Of a DNA stretch of 64,000 bases, positions 9,116 through 16,346 are shown one piece after another. This DNA comes from Flavobacterium aquariorum. GTDB taxonomy: Bacteria > Bacteroidota > Bacteroidia > Flavobacteriales > Flavobacteriaceae. The stretch lies in NCBI RefSeq assembly GCF_003254745.1, contig NZ_QKXH01000001.1, positions 310,001 through 374,000 of the forward strand, in the 5' to 3' direction. The stretch's first letter is position 1. Each line of letters opens with the position of its first letter. The notes under the pieces are model-generated. The model saw only the letters and a program-made list of their open reading frames with translations. It did no database searches and was not told the origin of the DNA. The position numbers were made by a program, and so were the translations under genes.

Positions 9116-9134
9116 ATTTAGAAAAATTCTAAAT
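9116..9134. promoter_or_regulatory. Candidate operator dyad at the sufS transcription start
   Basis: ATTTAGAA-AAA-TTCTAAAT is a perfect 8-bp inverted repeat with a 3-base centre, placed 1 base after the -7 element so it should cover the transcription start. A related string, ATTTAGA followed by AAATAAAG, lies just after the suf operon -7 element at 2754-2770. Confidence 0.4.
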
Positions 9135-9140
9135 AAAGAA

Positions 9141-10355
9141 ATGTTAGATATTCAGAAAATAAGAGCCGACTTTCCTATTCTATCACAAAAAGTAAACGGA
9201 AAGCCTTTAGTATATTTCGATAACGGAGCCACTTCACAAAAACCGCAAGTGGTTATTGATGCAATTTCAAACTATTATCAAGAAATCAATGCCAATATTC
9301 ATAGAGGAGTTCATACATTGAGCCAATTGGCGACAGATGCCTATGAAGTTTCTCGTGCAAAAGTGCAAAATCATATCAATGCTAAATTTCCTCACGAAGT
9401 ACTTTTTACTTCGGGTACCACTTTTGGCATCAACTTAGTAGCAAATGGATTTGCTTCCATTCTAAAGCCAGGCGATGAAGTATTGGTTTCAGCATTGGAA
9501 CACCACAGTAATATTGTGCCTTGGCAAATGTTGTGTGAAAAAACAGGAGCCACACTCAAAGTCATTCCGATGAATGAAAATGGAGAATTGATAATAAGTG
9601 AATACGATAAGCTGCTTTCGACAAAAACCAAAATCGTAACGGTAAACCATATTTCGAATGCGTTGGGAACTATCAATCCAATCAAATACATGATTGACAA
9701 AGCGCATGAGGTTGGAGCTGCCATTTTAATTGATGGTGCACAAGCGGTACCACATTTAAAACCCGATGTTCAGGCTTTGGATTGTGATTTCTATGCTTTT
9801 TCGGGACATAAAATGTGTGGTCCAACAGGGACAGGAATTCTATACGGAAAAGAAGCTTGGTTGAATAAATTACCTCCGTATCAAGGTGGTGGTGAAATGA
9901 TCAAAGAAGTCACTTTTGAGAAAACCACCTATGCTGATTTACCGCATAAATTTGAAGCGGGAACACCCAATATTGCTGGTGGAATTGTTTTAGGTACTGC
10001 CATCGATTATATGAATGAAATTGGTTTTGAAAACATTCAAAAACAAGAACTGGAATTATTGGATCACGCCACAAAACAATTATTGGAAATTGAAGGTGTG
10101 CGAATTTTTGGTACTTCTGAAGCAAAAACTTCGGTAGTCTCCTTTAATATAGATGGTATTCACCCTTATGATATTGGAACAATAATTGACAAATTAGGAA
10201 TCGCAGTAAGAACTGGTCACCATTGTGCACAACCGATAATGAATTTCTTTGGTATTCCTGGAACGATCCGAGCTTCATTTTCTTTTTACAATACTAAAGA
10301 AGAAATTGACATAATGATTGATGCGGTAAAAAAAGCTAAAATGATGCTGTCTTAA
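9141..10355 (+). CDS. sufS: Cysteine desulfurase SufS
   Basis: 404 residues, a class V aminotransferase-fold, PLP-dependent enzyme that takes sulfur from cysteine and passes it as persulfide to SufE. The PLP lysine is Lys224 in SGHKMCGPTG, the cofactor-binding Asp is near 198 in LIDGAQAVPH, and the persulfide cysteine is Cys362 in RTGHHCAQP. This short, structured cysteine loop marks the SufS (type II) group rather than IscS. It has its own promoter and begins the second part of the suf locus, with sufE downstream. Confidence 0.96.
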   Translation: MLDIQKIRADFPILSQKVNGKPLVYFDNGATSQKPQVVIDAISNYYQEINANIHRGVHTLSQLATDAYEVSRAKVQNHINAKFPHEVLFTSGTTFGINLVANGFASILKPGDEVLVSALEHHSNIVPWQMLCEKTGATLKVIPMNENGELIISEYDKLLSTKTKIVTVNHISNALGTINPIKYMIDKAHEVGAAILIDGAQAVPHLKPDVQALDCDFYAFSGHKMCGPTGTGILYGKEAWLNKLPPYQGGGEMIKEVTFEKTTYADLPHKFEAGTPNIAGGIVLGTAIDYMNEIGFENIQKQELELLDHATKQLLEIEGVRIFGTSEAKTSVVSFNIDGIHPYDIGTIIDKLGIAVRTGHHCAQPIMNFFGIPGTIRASFSFYNTKEEIDIMIDAVKKAKMMLS

Positions 10356-10452
10356 AATAAAAAATATGAAATCGCCATAACGGTAGTTGTCGCAAACACC
10401 AATGAAGATCTGGAGATACCATATTCAAATAAAAAACAAATATTATCTATAT

Positions 10453-10884
10453 ATGAAAATTGTAACACTCTTGTTTTTGACGTTAATTCTTGGGAAAAAC
10501 TGCCAAAGCCAAATTAATATGGATTTAAGCACCGCAAAGATTGAGTACACAGCCAATTCCAGAGGATTGTATAATAACATCGTTATAGAAAATAAAACGG
10601 TGTCTGTTACCAAAACAAGGGACGGAAAACCCGTTTCAAACTCTCTCACGGATGACCAATTGAATACTTTAATAAGTGAATTTCAAAAAGTGAATTTGGA
10701 CGAAATACCAAGTTTGAAAGCACCTACCGAAAAACGTTTTTACGATGGTGCGGCTATGGCCAATTTGAAAATAACATATAAAGGAAAAACCTATGAAAGC
10801 CAGACTTTCGATAATGGATATCCTCCTGAAAAAATAAAGAACTTAGTAAACACAATACTATCCTTTTCAAAAAAAGTAGAATGA
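10453..10884 (+). CDS. Small exported protein of unknown function
   Basis: 143 residues from the ATG at 10453, chosen because MKIVTLLFLTLILGKNCQSQ gives a normal signal peptide; the upstream in-frame ATG would put 22 charged residues in front. The cysteine at residue 17 could be a lipid-attachment site, but the lipobox is weak. The mature part has a beta-rich pattern (IEYTANSRGLYNNIVIENKTV, then YDGAAMANLKITYKGKTYES). I do not recognise a family with certainty. Its last four bases (ATGA) overlap the sufE start, so it is translationally coupled to sufE, an unusual place for an exported protein. Confidence 0.75.
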   Translation: MKIVTLLFLTLILGKNCQSQINMDLSTAKIEYTANSRGLYNNIVIENKTVSVTKTRDGKPVSNSLTDDQLNTLISEFQKVNLDEIPSLKAPTEKRFYDGAAMANLKITYKGKTYESQTFDNGYPPEKIKNLVNTILSFSKKVE

Positions 10885-11300
10885 CAATAAAAGAAATACA
10901 AAACGAAATTATAGATGAATTCTCCATGTTTGACGACTGGATGCAACGTTATGAATATATTATTGACCTAGGCAAAAATCTTCCTTTAATTAAGGAAGAA
11001 TTCAAAACTGACAATAACTTAATCAAAGGATGTCAATCCAAAGTATGGTTGCAAGGTGAACAAAACGATGATAAAATTGTTTTTACGGCCGACAGTGACG
11101 CTATTTTGACCAAAGGAATAATCGCTATTTTAATCCGCGCTTTTTCAAACCAAAAAGCAATTGATATATTAAACGCAGATACGGATTTTATTGATGAAAT
11201 CGGTTTGAAAGAACATCTTTCGCCAACAAGGGCCAATGGTTTGGTTTCGATGATAAAAAATATTAAAATGTATGCTTTGGCATTTGATGCAAAAAAATAA
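10881..11300 (+). CDS. sufE: Sulfur acceptor protein SufE
   Basis: 139 residues with the SufE layout: an N-terminal helix (EIQNEIIDEFSMFDDWMQRYEYIIDLGK), then NLIKGCQSKVWL holding the sulfur-accepting Cys51, and the C-terminal LSPTRANGLVSMI. SufE takes persulfide sulfur from SufS Cys362 and delivers it to SufB. It overlaps the preceding gene by 4 bases. Confidence 0.96.
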   Translation: MTIKEIQNEIIDEFSMFDDWMQRYEYIIDLGKNLPLIKEEFKTDNNLIKGCQSKVWLQGEQNDDKIVFTADSDAILTKGIIAILIRAFSNQKAIDILNADTDFIDEIGLKEHLSPTRANGLVSMIKNIKMYALAFDAKK

Positions 11301-11354
11301 TCACTTTTTTAACCATATAAGTAATGTAAGGGCATATAAGTAGTAAAAAAGAAT

Positions 11355-11362
11355 TAGTTTTG
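11355..11362 (+). promoter_or_regulatory. -7 element ahead of the GxxExxY gene
   Basis: TAGTTTTG matches TAnnTTTG and lies about 50 bases before the start codon. It suggests the GxxExxY gene has its own promoter within the suf region. Confidence 0.45.
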
Positions 11363-11412
11363 TTTTGAAGAGTATATTCTCACAAAATAATTAAATGGTT
11401 CTAAAGTATACT

Positions 11413-11823
11413 ATGATTACAAAAGCATATCTAACCGATTTAGTATATCGAGTTAACGGAGCAGCAATAGAAGTTCATAAACATTTGGGTCCTGGTCTTT
11501 TAGAGAGCATTTATCATAAATGTATGATTAGAGAATTGGCATTGAGGGGGATTAACTTTCAATCGGAATTAGTTATTCCTTTTGAATACAAGGGTTTAAA
11601 ATTAGAGTCAGACTTGAGATGTGATTTATTTATAGAAAACTGTATGGTTTTGGAACTTAAAGCGACAAATAAAATTATACCAATAAATGTTGCAGTATTA
11701 ATGTCATATATGAATCATTTAGAAGCACCAATTGGTTTAATGATAAATTTTAATGTTGAAAACATATTTCATCAAGGTCAAAAAACATATGTTAACTCAT
11801 TTTACAGCAGACTTGAAGATTAA
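11413..11823 (+). CDS. GxxExxY protein
   Basis: 136 residues from ATG 11413 (an in-frame ATG at 11395 would add 6 residues). The family-naming motif is visible in GAAIEVHKHLGPGLLESIYH, followed by CDLFIENCMVLELKAT, which resembles the core of PD-(D/E)xK nuclease-like folds (Asp, Glu-x-Lys). The family is widespread in Bacteroidota and of unproven function. It separates sufE from the sufT-like gene and has its own promoter, so it may be an insertion into the locus, not part of the pathway. Confidence 0.85.
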   Translation: MITKAYLTDLVYRVNGAAIEVHKHLGPGLLESIYHKCMIRELALRGINFQSELVIPFEYKGLKLESDLRCDLFIENCMVLELKATNKIIPINVAVLMSYMNHLEAPIGLMINFNVENIFHQGQKTYVNSFYSRLED

Positions 11824-11919
11824 CTAAATTAAAAAATCTATTAGAAATAAAGTCACGGTCTACTAAAAAAACTTAAATGAACTTATATTTCTTATATGGT
11901 TATAAAAAATAAAAAAATT

Positions 11920-12243
11920 ATGGAACAAGAAATAAACACCGCAGAATTAGGAGAATCAATCGTAAAAAAATTGAAAACCATTTATGATCCAGAGATTCCT
12001 GTAGATATCTACGAACTGGGATTGATTTATGATGTAATGGTAAATACCGATTATGAAGTAAAAATATTAATGACACTTACTTCTCCAAACTGTCCGGTAG
12101 CTGAGAGTTTACCAAGAGAAGTAGAGGAAAAGGTAAAATCAATCGAACACATAAAAGATGCTGAAGTAGAAATCACTTTTGATCCGCCATGGAGCAAAGA
12201 TTTGATGAGCGAAGAAGCAAAATTAGAATTGGGAATGCTTTAA
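11920..12243 (+). CDS. SUF-associated DUF59 (SufT/MIP18-like) protein
   Basis: 107 residues starting at the ATG at 11920 (an earlier ATG at 11896 would add only lysine-rich residues). The DUF59 core is seen in YDPEIPVDIYELGLIYDV and in TLTSPNCPVAESLP, with the conserved cysteine of the family, and FDPPWSKDLMS near the end. Members act in maturation of Fe-S proteins and are commonly annotated as SUF system assembly protein. The context, after sufS-sufE, supports that. Confidence 0.9.
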   Translation: MEQEINTAELGESIVKKLKTIYDPEIPVDIYELGLIYDVMVNTDYEVKILMTLTSPNCPVAESLPREVEEKVKSIEHIKDAEVEITFDPPWSKDLMSEEAKLELGML

Positions 12244-12251
12244 TTAGTCAT

Positions 12252-12308
12252 AAAGTCAAAAGTCATAAAGAATAAAAAACTACTTTATGCCTTTTGACAT
12301 TCGACTTT
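12252..12308. repeat. Imperfect inverted repeat between the DUF59 and DUF2480 genes
   Basis: AAAGTCAAAAGTCATAAAG (12252-12270) pairs with CTTTATGCCTTTTGACatt.. (12283-12308). It occupies nearly the whole intergenic spacer of a same-strand gene pair. Confidence 0.55.
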
Positions 12309-12319
12309 AAGATTTAATT

Positions 12320-12829
12320 ATGGAAGAAATAATCAATAAAGTAGCGAATAGTGTTCTGGAAGTTTTCGATCTTGAAGACTATTACCCAGCTGGAGTTCGT
12401 GTGCAAATCGATATTTCACAATGGCTTTTTGAGGGTTTTTTGTTAAAAGAAAAAGACTTTAGAGAACAGTTAAACAATCAAGATTGGTCACAATATCAAG
12501 ACCAATATGTGGCAGTTTCATGTGGTACCGATGCTATTATCCCAAAGTGGGCCATAATCTTGGTCACGATGCATTTGGCTCCCTATGCCAAGAAAATTGT
12601 AAATGGTTATATAGACGATTTGGACTCAGCCTTGTATGAAGAATTGCTTCCAAAAATCGATTATAGCACTTATCATAACAAACCTGTAATTATAAAAGGG
12701 TGTTCGCGAAAGCCAGTTCCTATGCGAGCTTATGTTTTGGCAGCGCAATACCTGCAACCTTACGCCAGAAGCATAATGTATGGAGAAGCTTGTTCGGCTG
12801 TCCCTTTATACAAATCGGATAAAAAATAA
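12320..12829 (+). CDS. DUF2480 family protein
   Basis: 169 residues, soluble, no signal peptide. N-terminal segment INKVANSVLEVFDLEDYYP and the motif CGTDAIIPKWAIILV match what I know as the DUF2480 family, found in Bacteroidota next to suf genes. A C-terminal KGCSRKPVPMRAYVLAAQYL segment has a conserved cysteine. No biochemical role is known; the neighbourhood suggests a link to Fe-S metabolism. Confidence 0.85.
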   Translation: MEEIINKVANSVLEVFDLEDYYPAGVRVQIDISQWLFEGFLLKEKDFREQLNNQDWSQYQDQYVAVSCGTDAIIPKWAIILVTMHLAPYAKKIVNGYIDDLDSALYEELLPKIDYSTYHNKPVIIKGCSRKPVPMRAYVLAAQYLQPYARSIMYGEACSAVPLYKSDKK

Positions 12830-12875
12830 CATAATTTTTTTAACCAATTGAATTATAGCTGTTTATTCTTTTCAT

Positions 12876-12883
12876 TATATTTG
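12876..12883 (+). promoter_or_regulatory. -7 element of the DUF3078 gene
   Basis: TATATTTG, a match to TAnnTTTG, 22 bases before the ATG at 12906. Confidence 0.65.
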
Positions 12884-12905
12884 TATTAGAACTAATACTC
12901 TTACA

Positions 12906-13835
12906 ATGAAAAAAATCATACTGTTAGTCTGTCTGCTTCCCCTTTCAACATTTCTCCGCGCTCAATCTTCCGAAAAGGATTTAATCAAAAAAACAGAAGA
13001 TGCAGCCAAAAAAATAGAAGACACCATCCCGAATGGTTGGAAGTCTACTGGGAAAGTTTCATTTCTTTTTAACCAAGCCAACTTTAACAACTGGATTGCT
13101 GGAGGCGAAAATAGCTTTTCGGGAAATCTAGGACTTGATTATAAAATCGATTATAAAAAAGACGATTATTCATGGGAAAATAGAATTCTGGCTTCCTATG
13201 GTTTGTTGCAAACTCAAAATTCCAGTTTTGAAAAAAAAACAGATGATCAGGTCGAAATCAATTCCATAGTAGCCAAAAAAACAAAAAGCTATTGGTATTA
13301 TTCATTTCTGGTAAATTTTAGAACCCAATTTACCAAAGGTTATCTATATACGAAAGATGCAAATGGGGCCGAAATAAGAGAAGAACACACCAATTTTATG
13401 TCACCTGGTTATTTACTGTTTGGTCCAGGAATGTATTGGAAAAAGACCGAAAATTTCAAAATTAATTTGGCGCCATTAACCTCCAAATTTACGTTTGTAG
13501 ACAGTCGTTATACTTCTATTGCTGGATATGTGGATGGTGATTATTTTGGAGTTGATGCGAACAAAAGTATGCTTTATCAACTAGGTTTTAATGCAACGGC
13601 TTATTATAAATTCACGATAATGGAAAACGTTACTGCCGAAAATCTTTTGAATTTATATTCTAATTATCTAAAAGATCCTCAAAATATTGACATCAATTAC
13701 AACTTAATTATAGTGATGAAAATCAACAAAATATTATCGGCTAATCTAAATTTTCAAGCCATTTATGATGATGATGCCTATGCTGGTTTCCAAACCAAAG
13801 AAGTATTTGGTGTAGGACTGAATTATAATTTTTAG
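12906..13835 (+). CDS. DUF3078 domain-containing outer membrane-type protein
   Basis: 309 residues with a signal peptide (MKKIILLVCLLPLSTFLRAQ, cleavage after AQ). The mature protein is rich in aromatic beta strands, with FNQANFNNWIAGGENSFSG near its start, the hallmark of DUF3078, and ends in phenylalanine (VGLNYNF), as beta-barrel proteins do. It probably sits in the outer membrane; function unknown. It has its own promoter and a terminator shared with hflX. Confidence 0.88.
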   Translation: MKKIILLVCLLPLSTFLRAQSSEKDLIKKTEDAAKKIEDTIPNGWKSTGKVSFLFNQANFNNWIAGGENSFSGNLGLDYKIDYKKDDYSWENRILASYGLLQTQNSSFEKKTDDQVEINSIVAKKTKSYWYYSFLVNFRTQFTKGYLYTKDANGAEIREEHTNFMSPGYLLFGPGMYWKKTENFKINLAPLTSKFTFVDSRYTSIAGYVDGDYFGVDANKSMLYQLGFNATAYYKFTIMENVTAENLLNLYSNYLKDPQNIDINYNLIIVMKINKILSANLNFQAIYDDDAYAGFQTKEVFGVGLNYNF

Positions 13836-13842
13836 CACAAAC

Positions 13843-13878
13843 AAAAAGACCTTTTAACAATTGTTAAAAGGTCTTTTT
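13843..13878. terminator. Bidirectional terminator between DUF3078 and hflX
   Basis: AAAAAGACCTTTTAACAA pairs perfectly with TTGTTAAAAGGTCTTTTT (18-bp palindrome), serving both convergent genes. Confidence 0.92.
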
Positions 13879-13880
13879 GT

Positions 13881-15125
13881 TTATTCATTATCTTCATCTT
13901 TCTCTTCCTTCTCCACCGCATCTTTATAATCTGGATATAAAAATTTATTGTATGGAAAACGGGTAATGTGAATTTGTCGAACAGCTTCGTAAACACGTTC
14001 CCTAAACTCTTCGAAATTTTCTTTATTCGTTGCCGAAATAAACAAAGCTTTTTCGCCTCCTAATCGGTGCATCCAAGTTTGCTTCCACTCCTCAAGAGTA
14101 AAATGTCTTGGAGTTTTCTCTGTCATTAAATCATCTTCGTCAATAGTCAGATGTTTGTAGGCATCTATTTTATTGAACACCATTATAACCGGTTTGTCAT
14201 TTGCCTTAATATCGAGCAGCGTTTGGTTTACTGACTCAATATGATCCTCAAATTCAGGATGCGAAATATCGACAACGTGCAATAACAAATCGGCTTCACG
14301 AACTTCGTCCAAAGTACTCTTGAACGAATCAACCAATTGAGTTGGCAATTTTCTAATAAACCCTACCGTATCCGACAACAAAAAGGGCAAGTTCTTAATA
14401 ACTACTTTTCGAACGGTAGTGTCTAATGTTGCAAAAAGCTTGTTTTCTACAAATACGTCACTCTTTCCGATAGCGTTCATCAAAGTTGATTTTCCAACAT
14501 TGGTATAACCCACCAAAGCAACACGAACCATAGCACCGCGATTACTGCGCTGCACTCCCATTTGTTTGTCAATGGTTTTAATCTTCTCTTTCAATAACGC
14601 TATTCTATCGCGTACTATACGTCTGTCCGTTTCTATCTCGGTTTCTCCAGGTCCACGCATTCCAATACCCCCTTTTTGACGTTCCAAGTGTGTCCACATT
14701 CCGGAAAGTCTTGGTAATAAATATTGGCATTGTGCTAATTCTACTTGGGTTCTGGCGTAAGAGGTCTCAGCTCTTTGAGCAAAAATATCAAGGATAAGGT
14801 GAGTTCTGTCTAATATTTTACAATCAATTATTTTGGAAATATTCTTTTGTTGCGAAGGTGATAATTCATCGTCAAATACCAAAGTCGAGATGTCATTCTC
14901 TTTTACGAAAAGACAAATCTCTTCTAGTTTTCCAGTCCCCACAAAAGTTTTAGGATTGGGTCGTTCCATTTTTTGCGAAAAACGTTTCACCACTTCACCA
15001 CCAGCTGTAAATGTCAAAAACTCCAATTCATCAAGATATTCATTGAGTTTTTCTTCACTTTGATTTTGGGTAACAATACCAACAATTGCGGTTTTTTCGA
15101 AATTTATTGTTTCTTTTTCTAACAT
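13881..15125 (-). CDS. hflX: GTPase HflX
   Basis: 414 residues. The N-terminal HflX domain carries NPKTFVGTGKLEEI and a glycine-rich GGIGMRGPGETEIETD linker; the G domain has G1 GYTNVGKST (206-214), G3 DTVGFIRKLP and G4 NKID. HflX binds ribosomes and rescues or splits stalled ones under stress. A charged acidic tail (DAVEKEEKDEDNE) ends the protein. Single gene with its own promoter. Confidence 0.95.
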   Translation of the reverse strand: MLEKETINFEKTAIVGIVTQNQSEEKLNEYLDELEFLTFTAGGEVVKRFSQKMERPNPKTFVGTGKLEEICLFVKENDISTLVFDDELSPSQQKNISKIIDCKILDRTHLILDIFAQRAETSYARTQVELAQCQYLLPRLSGMWTHLERQKGGIGMRGPGETEIETDRRIVRDRIALLKEKIKTIDKQMGVQRSNRGAMVRVALVGYTNVGKSTLMNAIGKSDVFVENKLFATLDTTVRKVVIKNLPFLLSDTVGFIRKLPTQLVDSFKSTLDEVREADLLLHVVDISHPEFEDHIESVNQTLLDIKANDKPVIMVFNKIDAYKHLTIDEDDLMTEKTPRHFTLEEWKQTWMHRLGGEKALFISATNKENFEEFRERVYEAVRQIHITRFPYNKFLYPDYKDAVEKEEKDEDNE

Positions 15126-15142
15126 GTCTTTAAATAAGAATG

Positions 15143-15150
15143 CAAATTTA
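15143..15150 (-). promoter_or_regulatory. -7 element of hflX
   Basis: TAAATTTG on the minus strand, 18 bases upstream of the ATG at 15125. Confidence 0.6.
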
Positions 15151-15257
15151 ATGATTTGATGGCTACAATCCTTTTTATACCATTATAAATCCATAAAAAA
15201 CTGATTTTGATTATTTTCGTTTTTTTTGAATGATGATAAAAAAAACAGAATATCTCC

Positions 15258-15375
15258 CTGTAACCCCGATAGAAGTGAAAATCCTTGTGAGCCGGTGTTA
15301 GGCTTACAAGATTACTTCACTATACTTTTATTTACATTGGAGTTCAGTGAACTTCGTTTGTAACGGACAGCGGGA
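15258..15375 (+). repeat. Copy 2 of dispersed intergenic repeat with variable hairpin (long form)
   Basis: Starts CTGTAACCCCGATAGAAGTG, then a hairpin with arms CTTGTGAGCC and GGCTTACAAG (15284-15310), then an extra segment of about 45 bases containing the small palindrome GTTCAGTGAAC, and ends TGTAACGGACAGCGGGA. The 5' and 3' blocks match the copies at 23101 and 61851. Confidence 0.65.
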
Positions 15376-15458
15376 CCAATGTCGAAAAAAAAATCAAATC
15401 TTTCTGCTTCAAAAATTTATAATCAAACTAGGATTGTCAATAAAAATCTGTAAAAGAA

Positions 15459-15482
15459 ATACCCTTCATCTCTGAAGGGTAT
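15459..15482 (-). terminator. Terminator of the Bax-inhibitor-like gene
   Basis: ATACCCTTCA-tctc-TGAAGGGTAT is a perfect 10-bp stem; on the minus strand it is followed by a T-rich stretch. Confidence 0.85.
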
Positions 15483-15507
15483 GATTATTTAAAATATTTG
15501 CTGAATA

Positions 15508-16278
15508 TTATTTTTTGGAAAGTTTGGAAAGCAATCTTAAAAATTCAATATACAACCACACTAGAGTTATCATTAAACCCATTGCACCGTACCATTCCAT
15601 GAATTTTGGCATTTTTTGCTCCACTCCTTTTTCTATTCTGTCAAAATCTAAGAATAGATTTAATGCTGCAATTACAATCACAAATACACTAATACCAATA
15701 CTCATCATAGAGTTTCCATAATGCACCGGAGTAAAACTAGTAAACATTGAGAACAACCAAGAAATTAAATAATATGTTGCAATAGCACATGTAGCAGCAA
15801 CAACCACCGATTTGAATTGCTCGGTTACTTTTACAATTTTATATTTATACAACCCAAGACAGACAGCAAAAGTCACAAAAGTGGCACCAACGGCTTGTGT
15901 TACAATTCCAGGATACTGAACTTCAAAAATAGCCGAAACTCCACCTATGAACAATCCTTCAAAAAGTGCATAACCTGGTGCCAAATAAGGAGAATATTGA
16001 GGTTTAAATGCTGAGATTACAACCAAAATCAATCCGACGATAGCACCTCCAAATGCAGGAACAATTGGATTCAGACCATTAAAAGTAGCCCACCAAATTA
16101 CCGTTGCAGAAGCAATAAGCAATAAAAAAAGAATTAAACTTCTATTGATGGTTCCCGCCAAAGTCATCTCTTGATTATTATCAATAACAGTAGCCTGATG
16201 CACGTCGTCTTTTCTTGAAACAGCAGTTGAAAATGTTTTGTTGTTTAAAAAAGGGTTATTCGAATTCATAGTTTTCAA
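15508..16278 (-). CDS. Bax inhibitor-1/YccA-like membrane protein
   Basis: 256 residues with about seven hydrophobic segments after a hydrophilic N-terminal stretch (MKTMNSNNPFLNNKTFSTAV). Features such as GLFIGGVSAIFEVQYPGIV, LNLFLDFDRIEKGV and FMEWYGAMGLMITLVWLYIE place it in the Bax inhibitor-1/YccA group (TMBIM-like), inner-membrane proteins of uncertain role, possibly ion leak or protease modulation. The aspartate pair in the DFD motif corresponds to the pH-sensing site in BsYetJ. Single gene. Confidence 0.88.
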   Translation of the reverse strand: MKTMNSNNPFLNNKTFSTAVSRKDDVHQATVIDNNQEMTLAGTINRSLILFLLLIASATVIWWATFNGLNPIVPAFGGAIVGLILVVISAFKPQYSPYLAPGYALFEGLFIGGVSAIFEVQYPGIVTQAVGATFVTFAVCLGLYKYKIVKVTEQFKSVVVAATCAIATYYLISWLFSMFTSFTPVHYGNSMMSIGISVFVIVIAALNLFLDFDRIEKGVEQKMPKFMEWYGAMGLMITLVWLYIEFLRLLSKLSKK

Positions 16279-16291
16279 ATTTAAGTTTTAT

Positions 16292-16299
16292 CAAATATA
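16292..16299 (-). promoter_or_regulatory. -7 element of the Bax-inhibitor-like gene
   Basis: TATATTTG on the minus strand, 14 bases before the start codon at 16278. Confidence 0.6.
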
Positions 16300-16346
16300 A
16301 TTTATATTTTTTAGAAGAATGTTTAAATTTTATTAATTTATTTCTG

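Larger units (their letters stand above)
8781..9140. other. Intergenic region between the serine hydrolase and sufS
   Basis: About 360 bases between divergent genes. It contains a copy of the dispersed intergenic repeat family (8881-8953), an A-rich tract near 8990 and the sufS promoter with a flanking dyad (9107-9134). No coding potential was seen. Confidence 0.7.
15126..15507. other. Intergenic region between hflX and the Bax-inhibitor-like gene
   Basis: 382 bases with no convincing gene. It holds the hflX promoter, copy 2 of the dispersed intergenic repeat (15258-15375) and the terminator at 15459-15482. The rest is AT-rich and unremarkable. Confidence 0.75.
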
